64,000 bases of DNA from Bacteroidales bacterium (lineage in GTDB: Bacteria; Bacteroidota; Bacteroidia; Bacteroidales; Lentimicrobiaceae), in assembly GCA_016709025.1 (NCBI GenBank), contig JADJEQ010000019.1:124001-188000 (forward strand). The letters run 5' to 3'. This document shows positions 16,711 through 25,174 of this stretch, in pieces. How positions within the stretch are numbered: the first letter of the stretch is position 1; each line of letters starts with the position of its first letter. The notes below the pieces were generated by a model. It did no database searches and was not told the DNA's origin. It saw nothing but the letters and a program-made list of their open reading frames with translations. Position numbers and translations under genes: made by a program.

Positions 16711-17673
16711 ATGAAAATCGGACTCGATGTTATGGGCGGTGATTTTGCCCCTGGAGCCACTGTTGCAGGCGCGATATTGGCCAGAAAAGAATTATCGCCC
16801 AGTGATCAGATCGTGCTGTTTGGTGACAAGGAAATAATCCTTTCTGAGTTAGCCAGGCTTGAAGCTGATCCTGCTGATTTTTCAATTGTTCACACATCTG
16901 AGGTTATCGGTATGGGTGAACACCCTACCCATGCCATAATCCGCAAACCTGATTCCAGTATCAGTATAGGTTTTAAATACCTGAAGCACAAAAAGATCGA
17001 CACTTTTGCGAGTGCCGGAAGCAGTGGTGCAATGCTGGTTGGTGCAATTTACAGCGTCAACAACATTCAGGGAGTTATCAGACCTTGTACTTCTGCAGTT
17101 CTGCCTCAGGAAAATAGCGGACTTAGCCTTTTGCTTGATGTTGGCACAAATCCCGATGCCAAACCCGATGTAATGTATCAATTCGGACTCCTGGGATCAA
17201 TTATGGCAAAAAATGTCTATAAAATCAACATTCCCAGGGTTGCTTTGTTGAATATTGGTCACGAAGAAGGCAAAGGTAACCTTTTGAGTCAGGCCACTTT
17301 CCAGTTGATGAAAGAGTCAAAGGACTTTAATTTCATTGGGAATATTGAAAGTCGGGACCTGTTTCGAAACAAGGCTGATGTGATTGTTTGCGACGGCTTT
17401 ACCGGAAATATAGTCCTTAAAAATATTGAAGGCATGTTCAGGATCATGATGAAGCGTGGTTTAATCGACGATTATTTTTCCCGGTTCAATTATGAAAACT
17501 ACGGCGGAACCCCTATTCTCGGGATTAATTCAACGGTTGTGGTCGGACATGGCATTTCTAATGATAAGGCCATAAAAAACATGCTGATTCTCGCCCGTGA
17601 TGTTAATCAGGCTAAGCTTTCACAAAAAATAAAGCTTGCTCTTGCCCGTATGCCCGCAGTAGTCAGAGATTAA
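16711..17673 (+). CDS. plsX: Phosphate acyltransferase PlsX
   Basis: Converts acyl-ACP to acyl-phosphate for phospholipid synthesis. The 320-residue protein opens MKIGLDVMGGDFAPGATV and contains FASAGSSGAMLVGA, LLDVGTNPDAKPD and CDGFTGNIVLKN, all conserved in PlsX. Length is normal. It lies 46 bases after rpmF and 24 before fabH, so ribosome and membrane-lipid genes are expressed together. Confidence 0.96.
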   Translation: MKIGLDVMGGDFAPGATVAGAILARKELSPSDQIVLFGDKEIILSELARLEADPADFSIVHTSEVIGMGEHPTHAIIRKPDSSISIGFKYLKHKKIDTFASAGSSGAMLVGAIYSVNNIQGVIRPCTSAVLPQENSGLSLLLDVGTNPDAKPDVMYQFGLLGSIMAKNVYKINIPRVALLNIGHEEGKGNLLSQATFQLMKESKDFNFIGNIESRDLFRNKADVIVCDGFTGNIVLKNIEGMFRIMMKRGLIDDYFSRFNYENYGGTPILGINSTVVVGHGISNDKAIKNMLILARDVNQAKLSQKIKLALARMPAVVRD

Positions 17674-17697
17674 CTCATTTTTTCACAGATACGCCTG

Positions 17698-18702
17698 ATG
17701 ACAAAAATAAAAGCTGCAATTACCGGTGTAGGAGGATATGTTCCGGACTACATTCTGACCAATGATGAATTAAGTAAAATGGTTGATACCTCCGATGAGT
17801 GGATTATGTCACGCATCGGTATTAAAGAACGCCGCATCCTTAAAGGGGAAGGCAGAGGAACTTCTGATATGGGTGCTGAAGCAGTTAAACAACTGCTTTT
17901 AAAAACCAAAACAAACCCTGATGAAATTGACCTGATTATCTGTGGCGTTGTTACTCCGGATATGCTTTTCCCTGCAACTGCAAACATAATAGCCGACAAA
18001 ACAGGCATCCGGAATGCTTTTGGATTTGACATGAATGCCGGATGTTCAAGTTTTCTATATGCACTGACCACCGGCTCCAAATATGTGGAATCTGGTACTC
18101 ACAAAAAGGTGATTGTTGTTGGTGCCGATAAAATGTCGGCCATTGTTGACTACACCGACCGGGCTACTTGTCCGATTTTCGGGGATGGTGCTGCAGCTGT
18201 GCTGCTGGAGCCCACAACCGATGATGTAGGGATAATTGATGCCATCCTTCAGAGCGATGGTATCGGCAGAGTTCATCTGCATCAGAAAGCAGGAGGATCG
18301 GTTCGTCCACCTTCACATGAAACCATTGAGGCCCGCGAGCATTTTGTTTATCAGGAAGGACAGCCGGTTTTTAAATGGGCAGTATCAAAAATGGCCGATG
18401 TTTCTGTCGAAATGATGGAACGTCATGGCATTACCCCCGATAAACTTTCATGGCTTGTTCCACATCAGGCAAATATGCGCATCATTGATGCTACAGCCAA
18501 TCGCATGGGAATCAACAAAGAACAGGTAATGATCAATATTCAGCGTTATGGCAATACCACTTCTGCCACATTGCCATTGTGCCTGTGGGATTGGGAAAGT
18601 CAGCTCCGCAAAGGCGATAACATCATTCTTGCTGCGTTCGGCGCTGGGTTTACCTGGGGCTCAATTTACCTGAAGTGGGCTTATGATGGAGACAAAATCT
18701 GA
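17698..18702 (+). CDS. fabH: 3-oxoacyl-ACP synthase III (KAS III)
   Basis: Starts fatty-acid synthesis by condensing acetyl-CoA (or a branched acyl-CoA) with malonyl-ACP. 334 residues. The catalytic triad is visible: Cys in DMNAGCSSFLYAL (about residue 113), His in VPHQANMRI and Asn in YGNTTSAT. The C-terminal AAFGAGFTWGS is typical. Last gene of the operon, followed by a terminator. Confidence 0.96.
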   Translation: MTKIKAAITGVGGYVPDYILTNDELSKMVDTSDEWIMSRIGIKERRILKGEGRGTSDMGAEAVKQLLLKTKTNPDEIDLIICGVVTPDMLFPATANIIADKTGIRNAFGFDMNAGCSSFLYALTTGSKYVESGTHKKVIVVGADKMSAIVDYTDRATCPIFGDGAAAVLLEPTTDDVGIIDAILQSDGIGRVHLHQKAGGSVRPPSHETIEAREHFVYQEGQPVFKWAVSKMADVSVEMMERHGITPDKLSWLVPHQANMRIIDATANRMGINKEQVMINIQRYGNTTSATLPLCLWDWESQLRKGDNIILAAFGAGFTWGSIYLKWAYDGDKI

Positions 18703-18721
18703 CCAAAAAGAATTTTAATTC

Positions 18722-18754
18722 AAAAAGCCCGTAACTTTGATTATGGGCTTTTTT
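18722..18754 (+). terminator. Terminator after fabH
   Basis: AAAAAGCCC (18722-18730) pairs with GGGCTTTTTT (18745-18754), reinforced by GTAA/TTAT in the stem. Confidence 0.8.
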
Positions 18755-18793
18755 GTTATCATCAAATGCTGATTAAACCTTAATAAATAAAAT

Positions 18794-19225
18794 ATGATTC
18801 CGTACATTGTGAGGTTTAAAAATGATCAGACCGGCTATTTTGAAATTGCCCGTACAATCAGGTATGCCGTTTTTGTGGAAGAGCAAAAAGTGCCCGAAGA
18901 GCTGGAATATGATGAATATGAAACTGTTTGCTACCACTATCTTGCCTTTGTGGGGGATGTGGCCGTTGGCACCTGCCGTTGGCGTCCTACTTCCAGGGGA
19001 ATCAAACTTGAGCGTTTTGCGGTTTTGCCGGAACACCGCGGCAAAGGATTTGGGGATTTGCTCGTTCAGCAGGCGTTAAAAGATGTTCTTGTTGAGGGGA
19101 AAGCAATTTATCTTCATGCCCAGGAGCAGGTAGCCGGATTCTATGGAAGACTTGGGTTCAAGGCGTATGGAGAAAGATTTGAAGAAGCGGGAATAGGACA
19201 CTATCTGATGAAATATGAAGGATGA
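18794..19225 (+). CDS. GNAT family N-acetyltransferase
   Basis: 143 residues with the GNAT core. An opening IRYAVFVEEQKVPEELEYDEYE is followed by LERFAVLPEHRGKGFGDLLV, whose RGKGFG is the acetyl-CoA pyrophosphate loop, and then YLHAQEQVAGFYGRLGF. It resembles ElaA-like acetyltransferases, but the acceptor is unknown. It converges on the PHP gene with a seven-base gap. Confidence 0.88.
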   Translation: MIPYIVRFKNDQTGYFEIARTIRYAVFVEEQKVPEELEYDEYETVCYHYLAFVGDVAVGTCRWRPTSRGIKLERFAVLPEHRGKGFGDLLVQQALKDVLVEGKAIYLHAQEQVAGFYGRLGFKAYGERFEEAGIGHYLMKYEG

Positions 19226-19232
19226 TATCTTA

Positions 19233-20078
19233 CTATATTGGTTTCTCTGTCCACTTCCCACCTGAAATAACACGAAGGGTAATGAATCCGCAATCTTTGA
19301 GGATCGACATCGCCTCTTTGAAATATAAACTCAGTTCATGTGGCTGATGGGCATCGCTGCTCAGCACAACGGGGATCTTTCGTTCGTTCATAAGGCGCAG
19401 AACATATTCACCCGGAAACAGGCTATCACTCCGGCCTTTGTATACACCACGGGTGTTTACTTCCACCAGAACACCTTTTTCTGCAATCAGGGCAATTGTT
19501 TCATTAACTAAACCCGTGTACCAGGGATCTGCCTCATTGAACCAGCGGCCCTGGTTATGCATTTTAATCTTATCCAGATGACCGACGATATCAAAAGTCT
19601 CCTCTTCCAGCATCTGGTTAATCTGATGCCAGTATGCGGTAACCCCTTTGCGGATATCACCGCCAAACAACTCATTCAGGCCGTTGTCGTAGGTCTCGCG
19701 TTTTGGCCCGTCGATAAACCACAGTTTATCCGGATGGCTGTTTTTCACCAGATGAACACTACCAATAATATAATCCAGCCCCAGCGAAGATTTTAAACCG
19801 GAAAATTCCGAACTAACCCCGGGGATGTAATCTGCTTCCAGTGCCAGCAGAATCTCCAGTTGATCCTCGTATTCCTTCTGTAATCTGCGTATATCCGAAA
19901 CATAGTCATTTTCAGTACCAGCCTGAAGAGCAAAGGTATTTTCAAACGGTAAAACGGAATGCTCCGAAAAACCAAGAGTGTTAAAACCCTGACGAATAGC
20001 TTCTTTAATGTATTCTTCCGGCTCAGCGGAACCGTCCGAGAAACGCGAGTGGGTGTGGTAATTATATAATTGGCTCAT
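19233..20078 (-). CDS. PHP-domain phosphatase, histidinol-phosphatase (HisK) type
   Basis: 281 residues of the PHP metal-dependent phosphoesterase fold. Metal-binding motifs are in order: NYHTHSRFSDG near the N-terminus, GFSEHS, LEADYIPG, SVHLV, VGHLDKIK, VEVNTRG and LSSDAHQPHEL. These match the monofunctional histidinol-phosphatase family (the eighth step of histidine synthesis). No his genes are nearby, so the substrate assignment rests on family alone. It is read from the minus strand with the repeat block upstream of it. Confidence 0.82.
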   Translation of the reverse strand: MSQLYNYHTHSRFSDGSAEPEEYIKEAIRQGFNTLGFSEHSVLPFENTFALQAGTENDYVSDIRRLQKEYEDQLEILLALEADYIPGVSSEFSGLKSSLGLDYIIGSVHLVKNSHPDKLWFIDGPKRETYDNGLNELFGGDIRKGVTAYWHQINQMLEEETFDIVGHLDKIKMHNQGRWFNEADPWYTGLVNETIALIAEKGVLVEVNTRGVYKGRSDSLFPGEYVLRLMNERKIPVVLSSDAHQPHELSLYFKEAMSILKDCGFITLRVISGGKWTEKPI

Positions 20079-20105
20079 TTTTCAATTTTTAAGTTCAGGT
20101 TTTAT

Positions 20106-20182
20106 GGCACAGGGCACAGGGCTCAGAGCTCAGAGCACAGAGCACAGGGCACAGAGCTCAGGGCATGGGGCATGGAGCATGG
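20106..20182. repeat. Heptamer tandem array (11 units)
   Basis: Eleven consecutive 7-mers fit the pattern RGC(A/T)(C/T)RG: GGCACAG twice, GGCTCAG, AGCTCAG, AGCACAG twice, GGCACAG, AGCTCAG, GGCATGG twice and AGCATGG. There is no gap between units. Confidence 0.9.
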
Positions 20183-20184
20183 GT

Positions 20185-20649
20185 TTCGTCCCTCGTCCCG
20201 ATCGTCCCGTCCCATCTTCCCGCAATCCGCAACCACCAGGGAGTTCACCAGGTGCGCAATTTAAAATTCTCCTTGTCTCCCACTCCCCTTGTCTTTTTTT
20301 CATTGTAGGATGCTTCGTCCCTCGTCCCGATCGTCCCTTGTCCCATCTTCCCTCAATCCGCAACCGACCGAAGGGAGTTCACCGAAGGTAATGCGCAATT
20401 TAAAATTCTCCTTGTCTCCCACTCCCCTTGTCCCCTTGTCTTTTTTCATTGTAGGATGCTTCGTCCCTCGTCCCGATCGTCCCACGTCCCATCTTCCCTC
20501 AATCCGCAACCCGAAGGGAGTTCACCGAAGGTAATCCGCAATCTAAAATTCTCCTTGTCTCCCGCTCCCCTTGTCTCCTTGTCTGCTGAATCGTGGCAGG
20601 ATGCTCCTTTGTATAGTCGTCCCACGTCCCATCTTCCCGCAATCCACAA
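20185..20649. repeat. ~146-bp direct repeat block (about 3.5 copies)
   Basis: A unit opening TTCGTCCCTCGTCCCGATCG begins at 20185, 20314 and 20460, and a decayed copy begins near 20606. Spacings are 129, 146 and 146 bp. Each unit also carries CCCATCTTCC, a CAATCCGCAA segment, GGGAGTTCACC and AAAATTCTCCTTGTCTCCC. Short open frames occur on both strands, but the 146-bp period moves the frame, so none looks like a gene. The block fills the gap between the PHP and U32 genes. Confidence 0.85.
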
Positions 20650-21918
20650 TTAATTCTTCTCACTTTGCACCTGAAACAACGGATGCCCTGCATCTGCAAC
20701 CAGGTAAACTTTGTCTCCTCTACGTAGGGTTTCTGTCACAGCAAGGGAACAGTTTTCACCTTTCACGACCTTTTGAACCGGATTCAGTTCAACCCTCAGT
20801 TCCGTAATTTCAGCTTCATAAGCTCCGGTTGTAGGACCTATCACCAGAATGTTATCTCCCACGTTCACCGAATGGCTTTCTACTTTTATTTCAGCAACAT
20901 TTAACTTGTTGAAAAAGTTCACCACTTTGCCCACATAAACCTTTTTCTGTGTGGCCTGCGAGCCGTAACGTTCCGACCATTCACCGGTTTTTTCACCCAG
21001 GTAATAGCCACCCCAGAAACCCCGGTTATACACTTTGTTTACCTCAGTTGTCCATAATTCTACTTTTTCAGAGGAATATTGATTTCTCCTCCAGGCTTCA
21101 ACAGCTTCATGGTAAGTGCGGGTAACGGTTTTCACATATTCGGCTGATCGTCCCCGCCCTTCGATTTTGAGTACAGTTACTCCTGCATCGAGCAGGCGGT
21201 CAAGTATGGGCAGAGTCATAAGGTCTTTTGGGGACATGATGTATTTGTTATCGATTTCAAGTTCGATCTGACTGTCCTTGTCCTTTACCTCATAAGAGCG
21301 CCGGCAGGGCTGCTGACAGGCTCCGCGATTGGCCGAAGCATTGAAGTTATCGAGGCTGATATAACACTTCCCGGAAACGGCCATACAAAGGGCTCCATGA
21401 ACAAAAACCTCAATCTGTACCCGATTGCCGGAAGGACCTGTTATATCTTGTTCTTTAATTGTACGTGTAATGGCCTCTATCTGGCTGATGCTCAGCTCAC
21501 GCGCAAGTACCATCACATCGGCATACCGGGCATAATACCTCACCGCTTCAATATTGGTGATGTTGCATTGGGTTGAAATATGGATTTCCACTTCACGGGA
21601 GCGGGCATATTCCAAAACAGAAAGATCGGATGCGATGATGGCACTTACACCGCTCTCTTTAGCCAGGTCAACCATTTCGCGCATTATTGGCAGTTCCTCG
21701 TCATAAATAATTGTATTCAGGGTGAGGTAAGACTTTACCCTGTGCTCGCGGCATATAGAGGTGATCATACGGATATCTTCAGGCGAGAAGTTGCTGGACG
21801 AACGGGCACGCATATTTAGTTGTCCCGCCCCGAAATAAACAGATCCGGCCCCACCTTGAATGGCAGCCATGAGTGAATCGAAGGACCCCGCGGGGGACAT
21901 AATTTCAATATCAGGCAT
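20650..21918 (-). CDS. Peptidase U32 family protein (RlhA/TrhP-like RNA hydroxylation)
   Basis: 422 residues with the U32 TIM-barrel start MPDIEIMSPAGSFDSL, the family signature EVFVHGALCMAVSGKCYIS and the downstream Cys-rich RGACQQPCRRSY. Cys residues in this block are thought to hold an Fe-S cluster in the RNA-hydroxylating members (RlhA for 23S rRNA, TrhP for tRNA); others are annotated as collagenase-like proteases. I favour an RNA-modifying role but cannot choose the target. The stop codon abuts the repeat block. A TACCTTTG promoter element on the minus strand is at 21936-21943. Confidence 0.87.
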   Translation of the reverse strand: MPDIEIMSPAGSFDSLMAAIQGGAGSVYFGAGQLNMRARSSSNFSPEDIRMITSICREHRVKSYLTLNTIIYDEELPIMREMVDLAKESGVSAIIASDLSVLEYARSREVEIHISTQCNITNIEAVRYYARYADVMVLARELSISQIEAITRTIKEQDITGPSGNRVQIEVFVHGALCMAVSGKCYISLDNFNASANRGACQQPCRRSYEVKDKDSQIELEIDNKYIMSPKDLMTLPILDRLLDAGVTVLKIEGRGRSAEYVKTVTRTYHEAVEAWRRNQYSSEKVELWTTEVNKVYNRGFWGGYYLGEKTGEWSERYGSQATQKKVYVGKVVNFFNKLNVAEIKVESHSVNVGDNILVIGPTTGAYEAEITELRVELNPVQKVVKGENCSLAVTETLRRGDKVYLVADAGHPLFQVQSEKN

Positions 21919-21935
21919 ATGGTTTTAATTTCCGG

Positions 21936-21943
21936 CAAAGGTA
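21936..21943 (-). promoter_or_regulatory. -7 promoter element for the U32 gene
   Basis: CAAAGGTA on the plus strand reads TACCTTTG on the minus strand, 18 bases before the ATG. Confidence 0.5.
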
Positions 21944-22173
21944 AGGCTATTTCAGGTAATGAATACCGGAGGGTTTTGAACCCAAACTGCGATTGAAAAT
22001 TCGGGATTGGAAATCCATCCCTGCATATTCAGGTTATTGTTGCCGGTTTAAAAATTATTTCAGGTCTGTGGCTTACTTTTATATTATCTGGCGATAAACT
22101 CTGGCAAAGGTAACCTGGGTTTAAACGGTTCGCCTTTGAATAGAAATATCCGGTTTAATCTTTAAAATGGAGA

Positions 22174-24015
22174 ATGTATAAAGGTCCGGTAAAACAAGTT
22201 GACATAAGCCGTGAGTTCAACCTGATCAGTTCGCTGGTCACAAAATCAGGATTAACGGGGATTGTCGTTGCCGGGCCACATCTGAAACGAAAAAAATTAT
22301 ACACTCTTGACCTGATTCTGATTCATAAAAATCCGGCCGACAAAAAGTCATTGCTCATCGATGAAATAGACTTTTCAGGCATAATTTCACAAGCCGGTTT
22401 TATACAACAGCTTTCTGCAGGCTCAATAGTCAGCAGTGAAACTAATTTGTTTTCCCATAAGCAAATTCCGGATCTGTATTTTTCTGCAATTCCGGTTATC
22501 GTAAACTCATTCCTGAAACTGATTGTTCTGGCATTTAATTCAGATCAGGCAATAAGTCCCGAAGATCTGTATCTGATCAGTTCAACGGTGAAACTGACAG
22601 GGCACATCATTGAGCTTGAAGATAAAGTTGACGAACTGAAAATTAACAAGAACCGATATATCCGTCTTTTTGAATCTGCTCCGGAGGCCATTGCAATGCT
22701 TGACAGGTATAACCAGGTTCTGGATGTGAATCCGGAATTCGAACAAATGTTTCTTTACAAAAAAGAGGAAATTATAGGAAAAAAACTTGACGAACTCATA
22801 GCCCCGGCCAAATTGCTTTCAGAAGCCAGGCTTCTGACTAAGACTAATTGGGATGGTGGGAAAGTTGCTGTTGAAACCCAGCGTATGCGTCATGATGGCA
22901 AACTCATCGATGTTTCAGTGCTGGGTGTGCCATTTATTGAAGGGAATGGAAATTTGAATATATACGGGATATATCGCGACATTTCAGCGCGAAAATACAT
23001 TGAAAATCAGGAACAAAGGCGTATAGTTTTCATTGAGTTTATCAGCAAGCTTTCGTCAGATCTGATCAATATGGAAATCCGTGAGATAGATCAGTCAATA
23101 AATAAGGCTCTTGAAACGGCAGCCAGGGTCTATTCTGCTGAACGGGCTTGCCTGGTGAAGCTATCTGATTCAGGCGAATTCATAGAAATTACACATGAAT
23201 GGACGATTGATCCACGTTTCTCGCACCTTGACAGGCAACCAAGGATAAACCTGAGTGAAATAAGGGATTATTTTGAAAAACTATTGAAAGGCCAGATGTT
23301 CTGCATTCACAGGAGTGCGATTGGAAATACAGAGGGTACAAAAGAACTGGGTTTCTTTTTCGATCTGCTTGATATTGAAACCATGGTGAATATTCCGCTT
23401 TTTGTGGATAACCGATTTCATGATTTTATATGGTTCGACACCTTTAGCCGGCCTGCCCAATGGGATGAACAGGCAATGAATTCATTCAAACTTACCGGTC
23501 AGATTTTAGTTAATGCACTGGAGCGGAAAAACCGGGAATTGGCTTATCAGGAGGCATTGCACAAAGCAGAGTCGTCCGACAAACTCAAATCTGCCTTTCT
23601 GGCCGGAATCTCTCATGAAGTGCGCACACCGATGAATCATATTCTCGGGTTCATTGAAGTGATGGATGATCCGGACCTTGATCAGGAGGAAAAAGATGAG
23701 TATCTTGGCATTATGAAGTCAAGTGGAAATCACCTTTTACGATTGATAGATGATGTAATTGAGCTTGCTTTAATTGATTCCGGCCAGGTTATCATGAATG
23801 AAACACCCTGTGATATCAGTCGCGTGATGGAGTCATTGCTTGTGGAATTTGAAGGGGTTAAATCTGACCTGAAACGGGATACTGTAAAAATTACCCTGGC
23901 TATTCCGGCTGAATGCAGACAATTGATTGTCAGAACAGACGAGATAAGACTAAGACAGATACTCTGGAACCTATTATCCAATGCGGTTAAATTTACACCT
24001 GAAAGGGAGAATTGA
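22174..24015 (+). CDS. Hybrid histidine kinase, sensor and HisKA part (5' portion of a frameshifted gene)
   Basis: 613 residues ending abruptly in NAVKFTPEREN. An uncharacterised N-terminal domain (about 1-150) is followed by a PAS domain (about 160-275), a GAF-like region (about 290-440) and the HisKA domain with the phosphoacceptor in ISHEVRTPMNHILGF (about residue 485). The start of the HATPase N-box (LWNLLSNAVKFTP) is the last thing encoded. Only one base separates it from the rest of the kinase: skipping the A at about 24004 continues as FTPEGRIEFG in the next frame. No transmembrane segment is evident, so it would be a cytoplasmic sensor. No response-regulator gene or clear target is adjacent. 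Confidence 0.85.
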   Translation: MYKGPVKQVDISREFNLISSLVTKSGLTGIVVAGPHLKRKKLYTLDLILIHKNPADKKSLLIDEIDFSGIISQAGFIQQLSAGSIVSSETNLFSHKQIPDLYFSAIPVIVNSFLKLIVLAFNSDQAISPEDLYLISSTVKLTGHIIELEDKVDELKINKNRYIRLFESAPEAIAMLDRYNQVLDVNPEFEQMFLYKKEEIIGKKLDELIAPAKLLSEARLLTKTNWDGGKVAVETQRMRHDGKLIDVSVLGVPFIEGNGNLNIYGIYRDISARKYIENQEQRRIVFIEFISKLSSDLINMEIREIDQSINKALETAARVYSAERACLVKLSDSGEFIEITHEWTIDPRFSHLDRQPRINLSEIRDYFEKLLKGQMFCIHRSAIGNTEGTKELGFFFDLLDIETMVNIPLFVDNRFHDFIWFDTFSRPAQWDEQAMNSFKLTGQILVNALERKNRELAYQEALHKAESSDKLKSAFLAGISHEVRTPMNHILGFIEVMDDPDLDQEEKDEYLGIMKSSGNHLLRLIDDVIELALIDSGQVIMNETPCDISRVMESLLVEFEGVKSDLKRDTVKITLAIPAECRQLIVRTDEIRLRQILWNLLSNAVKFTPEREN

Positions 24016-24706
24016 GTTCGGCCTTACCCTAAAAGGATTTAACCTCATCGAATTCTTTGTCAGCGATACAGGTATTGGAATTGACGGGGAAGATTTACCG
24101 GTTATTTTCGAAAGATTCAGGAAGGTTGATAACGGTTTCTCCCGAAGTTTCGGGGGTGCCGGCCTTGGACTTTCAATAAGCCAGGGATTGGCATCGTTGT
24201 TTGGTGCCAATATTAAAGTTCTTTCGGCAAAAGGGTCTGGTTCCATTTTCAGCTTTACAATTCCTTACATTCTTCACATTCCGGATTCTGAAAAATATCT
24301 GAAACTGAATGGGGCCGTTCATAAGTTTTTGTGGGAAGACAAGTCAATTCTGATGGTAGAGGATGATCCCATCAATATGAAGTTTCTAACAGTTTTACTG
24401 TTGAGCACAGGTGCCAATCTGTTATATGCCTCAAATGGTAAGGAGGCCCTGGAAATTCTTGAGCAAACTGAGGTAGATCTGGTCCTGATTGATATGCAAA
24501 TGCCGGTAATGGACGGATATGAAGCCACGCGGATAATTAAAAAGAAATATCCCCGGCTTCCGGTTATTGCACAAACAGCCCATGCCATGAAGGATGATAA
24601 AGCCAATTGCATGGCTGCAGGTTGTGACGATTATCTGGCCAAACCAATTGATAAAAACAAGCTGTGTTTGAAAATTGAACGGTTGATATTTCCCGCGAAA
24701 TCCTGA
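23981..24706 (+). CDS. Hybrid histidine kinase, HATPase and receiver part (3' portion of a frameshifted gene)
   Basis: The frame downstream of the shift. The true continuation begins near 24005 (GRIEFG). The G1 box DTGIGID and G2 box GGAGLGLSIS of the ATPase domain are intact. A receiver domain follows, with EDDPINMK, the phosphoacceptor Asp in LIDMQMPVMDGYEA, the switch region AQTAHA and the Lys of YLAKPID. Together with the upstream piece it makes a normal hybrid kinase of about 844 residues. The ATG at 23981 is only the first Met in this frame and need not be a start. The stop codon abuts the convergent queD stop. Confidence 0.82.
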   Translation: MRLNLHLKGRIEFGLTLKGFNLIEFFVSDTGIGIDGEDLPVIFERFRKVDNGFSRSFGGAGLGLSISQGLASLFGANIKVLSAKGSGSIFSFTIPYILHIPDSEKYLKLNGAVHKFLWEDKSILMVEDDPINMKFLTVLLLSTGANLLYASNGKEALEILEQTEVDLVLIDMQMPVMDGYEATRIIKKKYPRLPVIAQTAHAMKDDKANCMAAGCDDYLAKPIDKNKLCLKIERLIFPAKS

Positions 24707-25165
24707 TCAGTTGATTTGCCTGTTATCATCTGCATACCATTCAGCATAGGAGGTAATTGTTTCGCGCAACCTCAGACTATACAGGCTTACTTCGGCAGGG
24801 ATAGAGCTTTTTAACCTTCCGGCAAAGTCAATCAGCAGGTTTTCACTGGTAGGTTGATAATCAACCAGGAGTAAGCGACCCACAAACTCACCCATATCAG
24901 TAATCTGCTCAGGAGCAGTTTTCTTATTCAATACCAGTGAATGGTCAAATTCATCAAGAATCTGTTGTCCGACAATTTCCTTTAATTGCCTGAAATCCAT
25001 TACCATACCCAGAAAAGGAGAGTTGACATCAGAAATAGGATCACCTGTTACCGTAACAAATAATTCGTATGAATGGCCGTGAATGTGTCGGCATGGCCCT
25101 TTATAACCAGCAAGGGCATGCGCCATTTCAAATTTAAACTCTTTGGTTAACCTGATTTTAGCCAT
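24707..25165 (-). CDS. queD: 6-carboxytetrahydropterin synthase (PTPS family)
   Basis: Makes 6-carboxy-tetrahydropterin from dihydroneopterin triphosphate in queuosine/7-deazaguanine synthesis. 152 residues. Zinc ligands lie in FEMAHAL and HIHGH, the catalytic Cys is in GPCRHIHGHSYELFV, and LGMVMDFRQLK and LDEFDHSLVLN are conserved. The tail ends LRLRETITSYAEW, with the family's catalytic Glu. No queC or queE is nearby. It is 9 bases downstream of the endonuclease gene on the same strand and may share its transcript. Confidence 0.92.
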   Translation of the reverse strand: MAKIRLTKEFKFEMAHALAGYKGPCRHIHGHSYELFVTVTGDPISDVNSPFLGMVMDFRQLKEIVGQQILDEFDHSLVLNKKTAPEQITDMGEFVGRLLLVDYQPTSENLLIDFAGRLKSSIPAEVSLYSLRLRETITSYAEWYADDNRQIN

Positions 25166-25174
25166 TACCCTGAT

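Noticed and set aside
20130..20649. Overlapping 65-80 codon frames on the minus strand inside the repeat block, each starting MRIEGRWD or similar
   Set aside because: They are products of a 146-bp repeat read in changing frames; the period is not a multiple of 3 and both strands are equally open.
24002..24006. Programmed +1 frameshift in the histidine kinase
   Set aside because: No stimulatory hairpin, slippery heptamer or internal SD is visible; mutation or sequence error is simpler.
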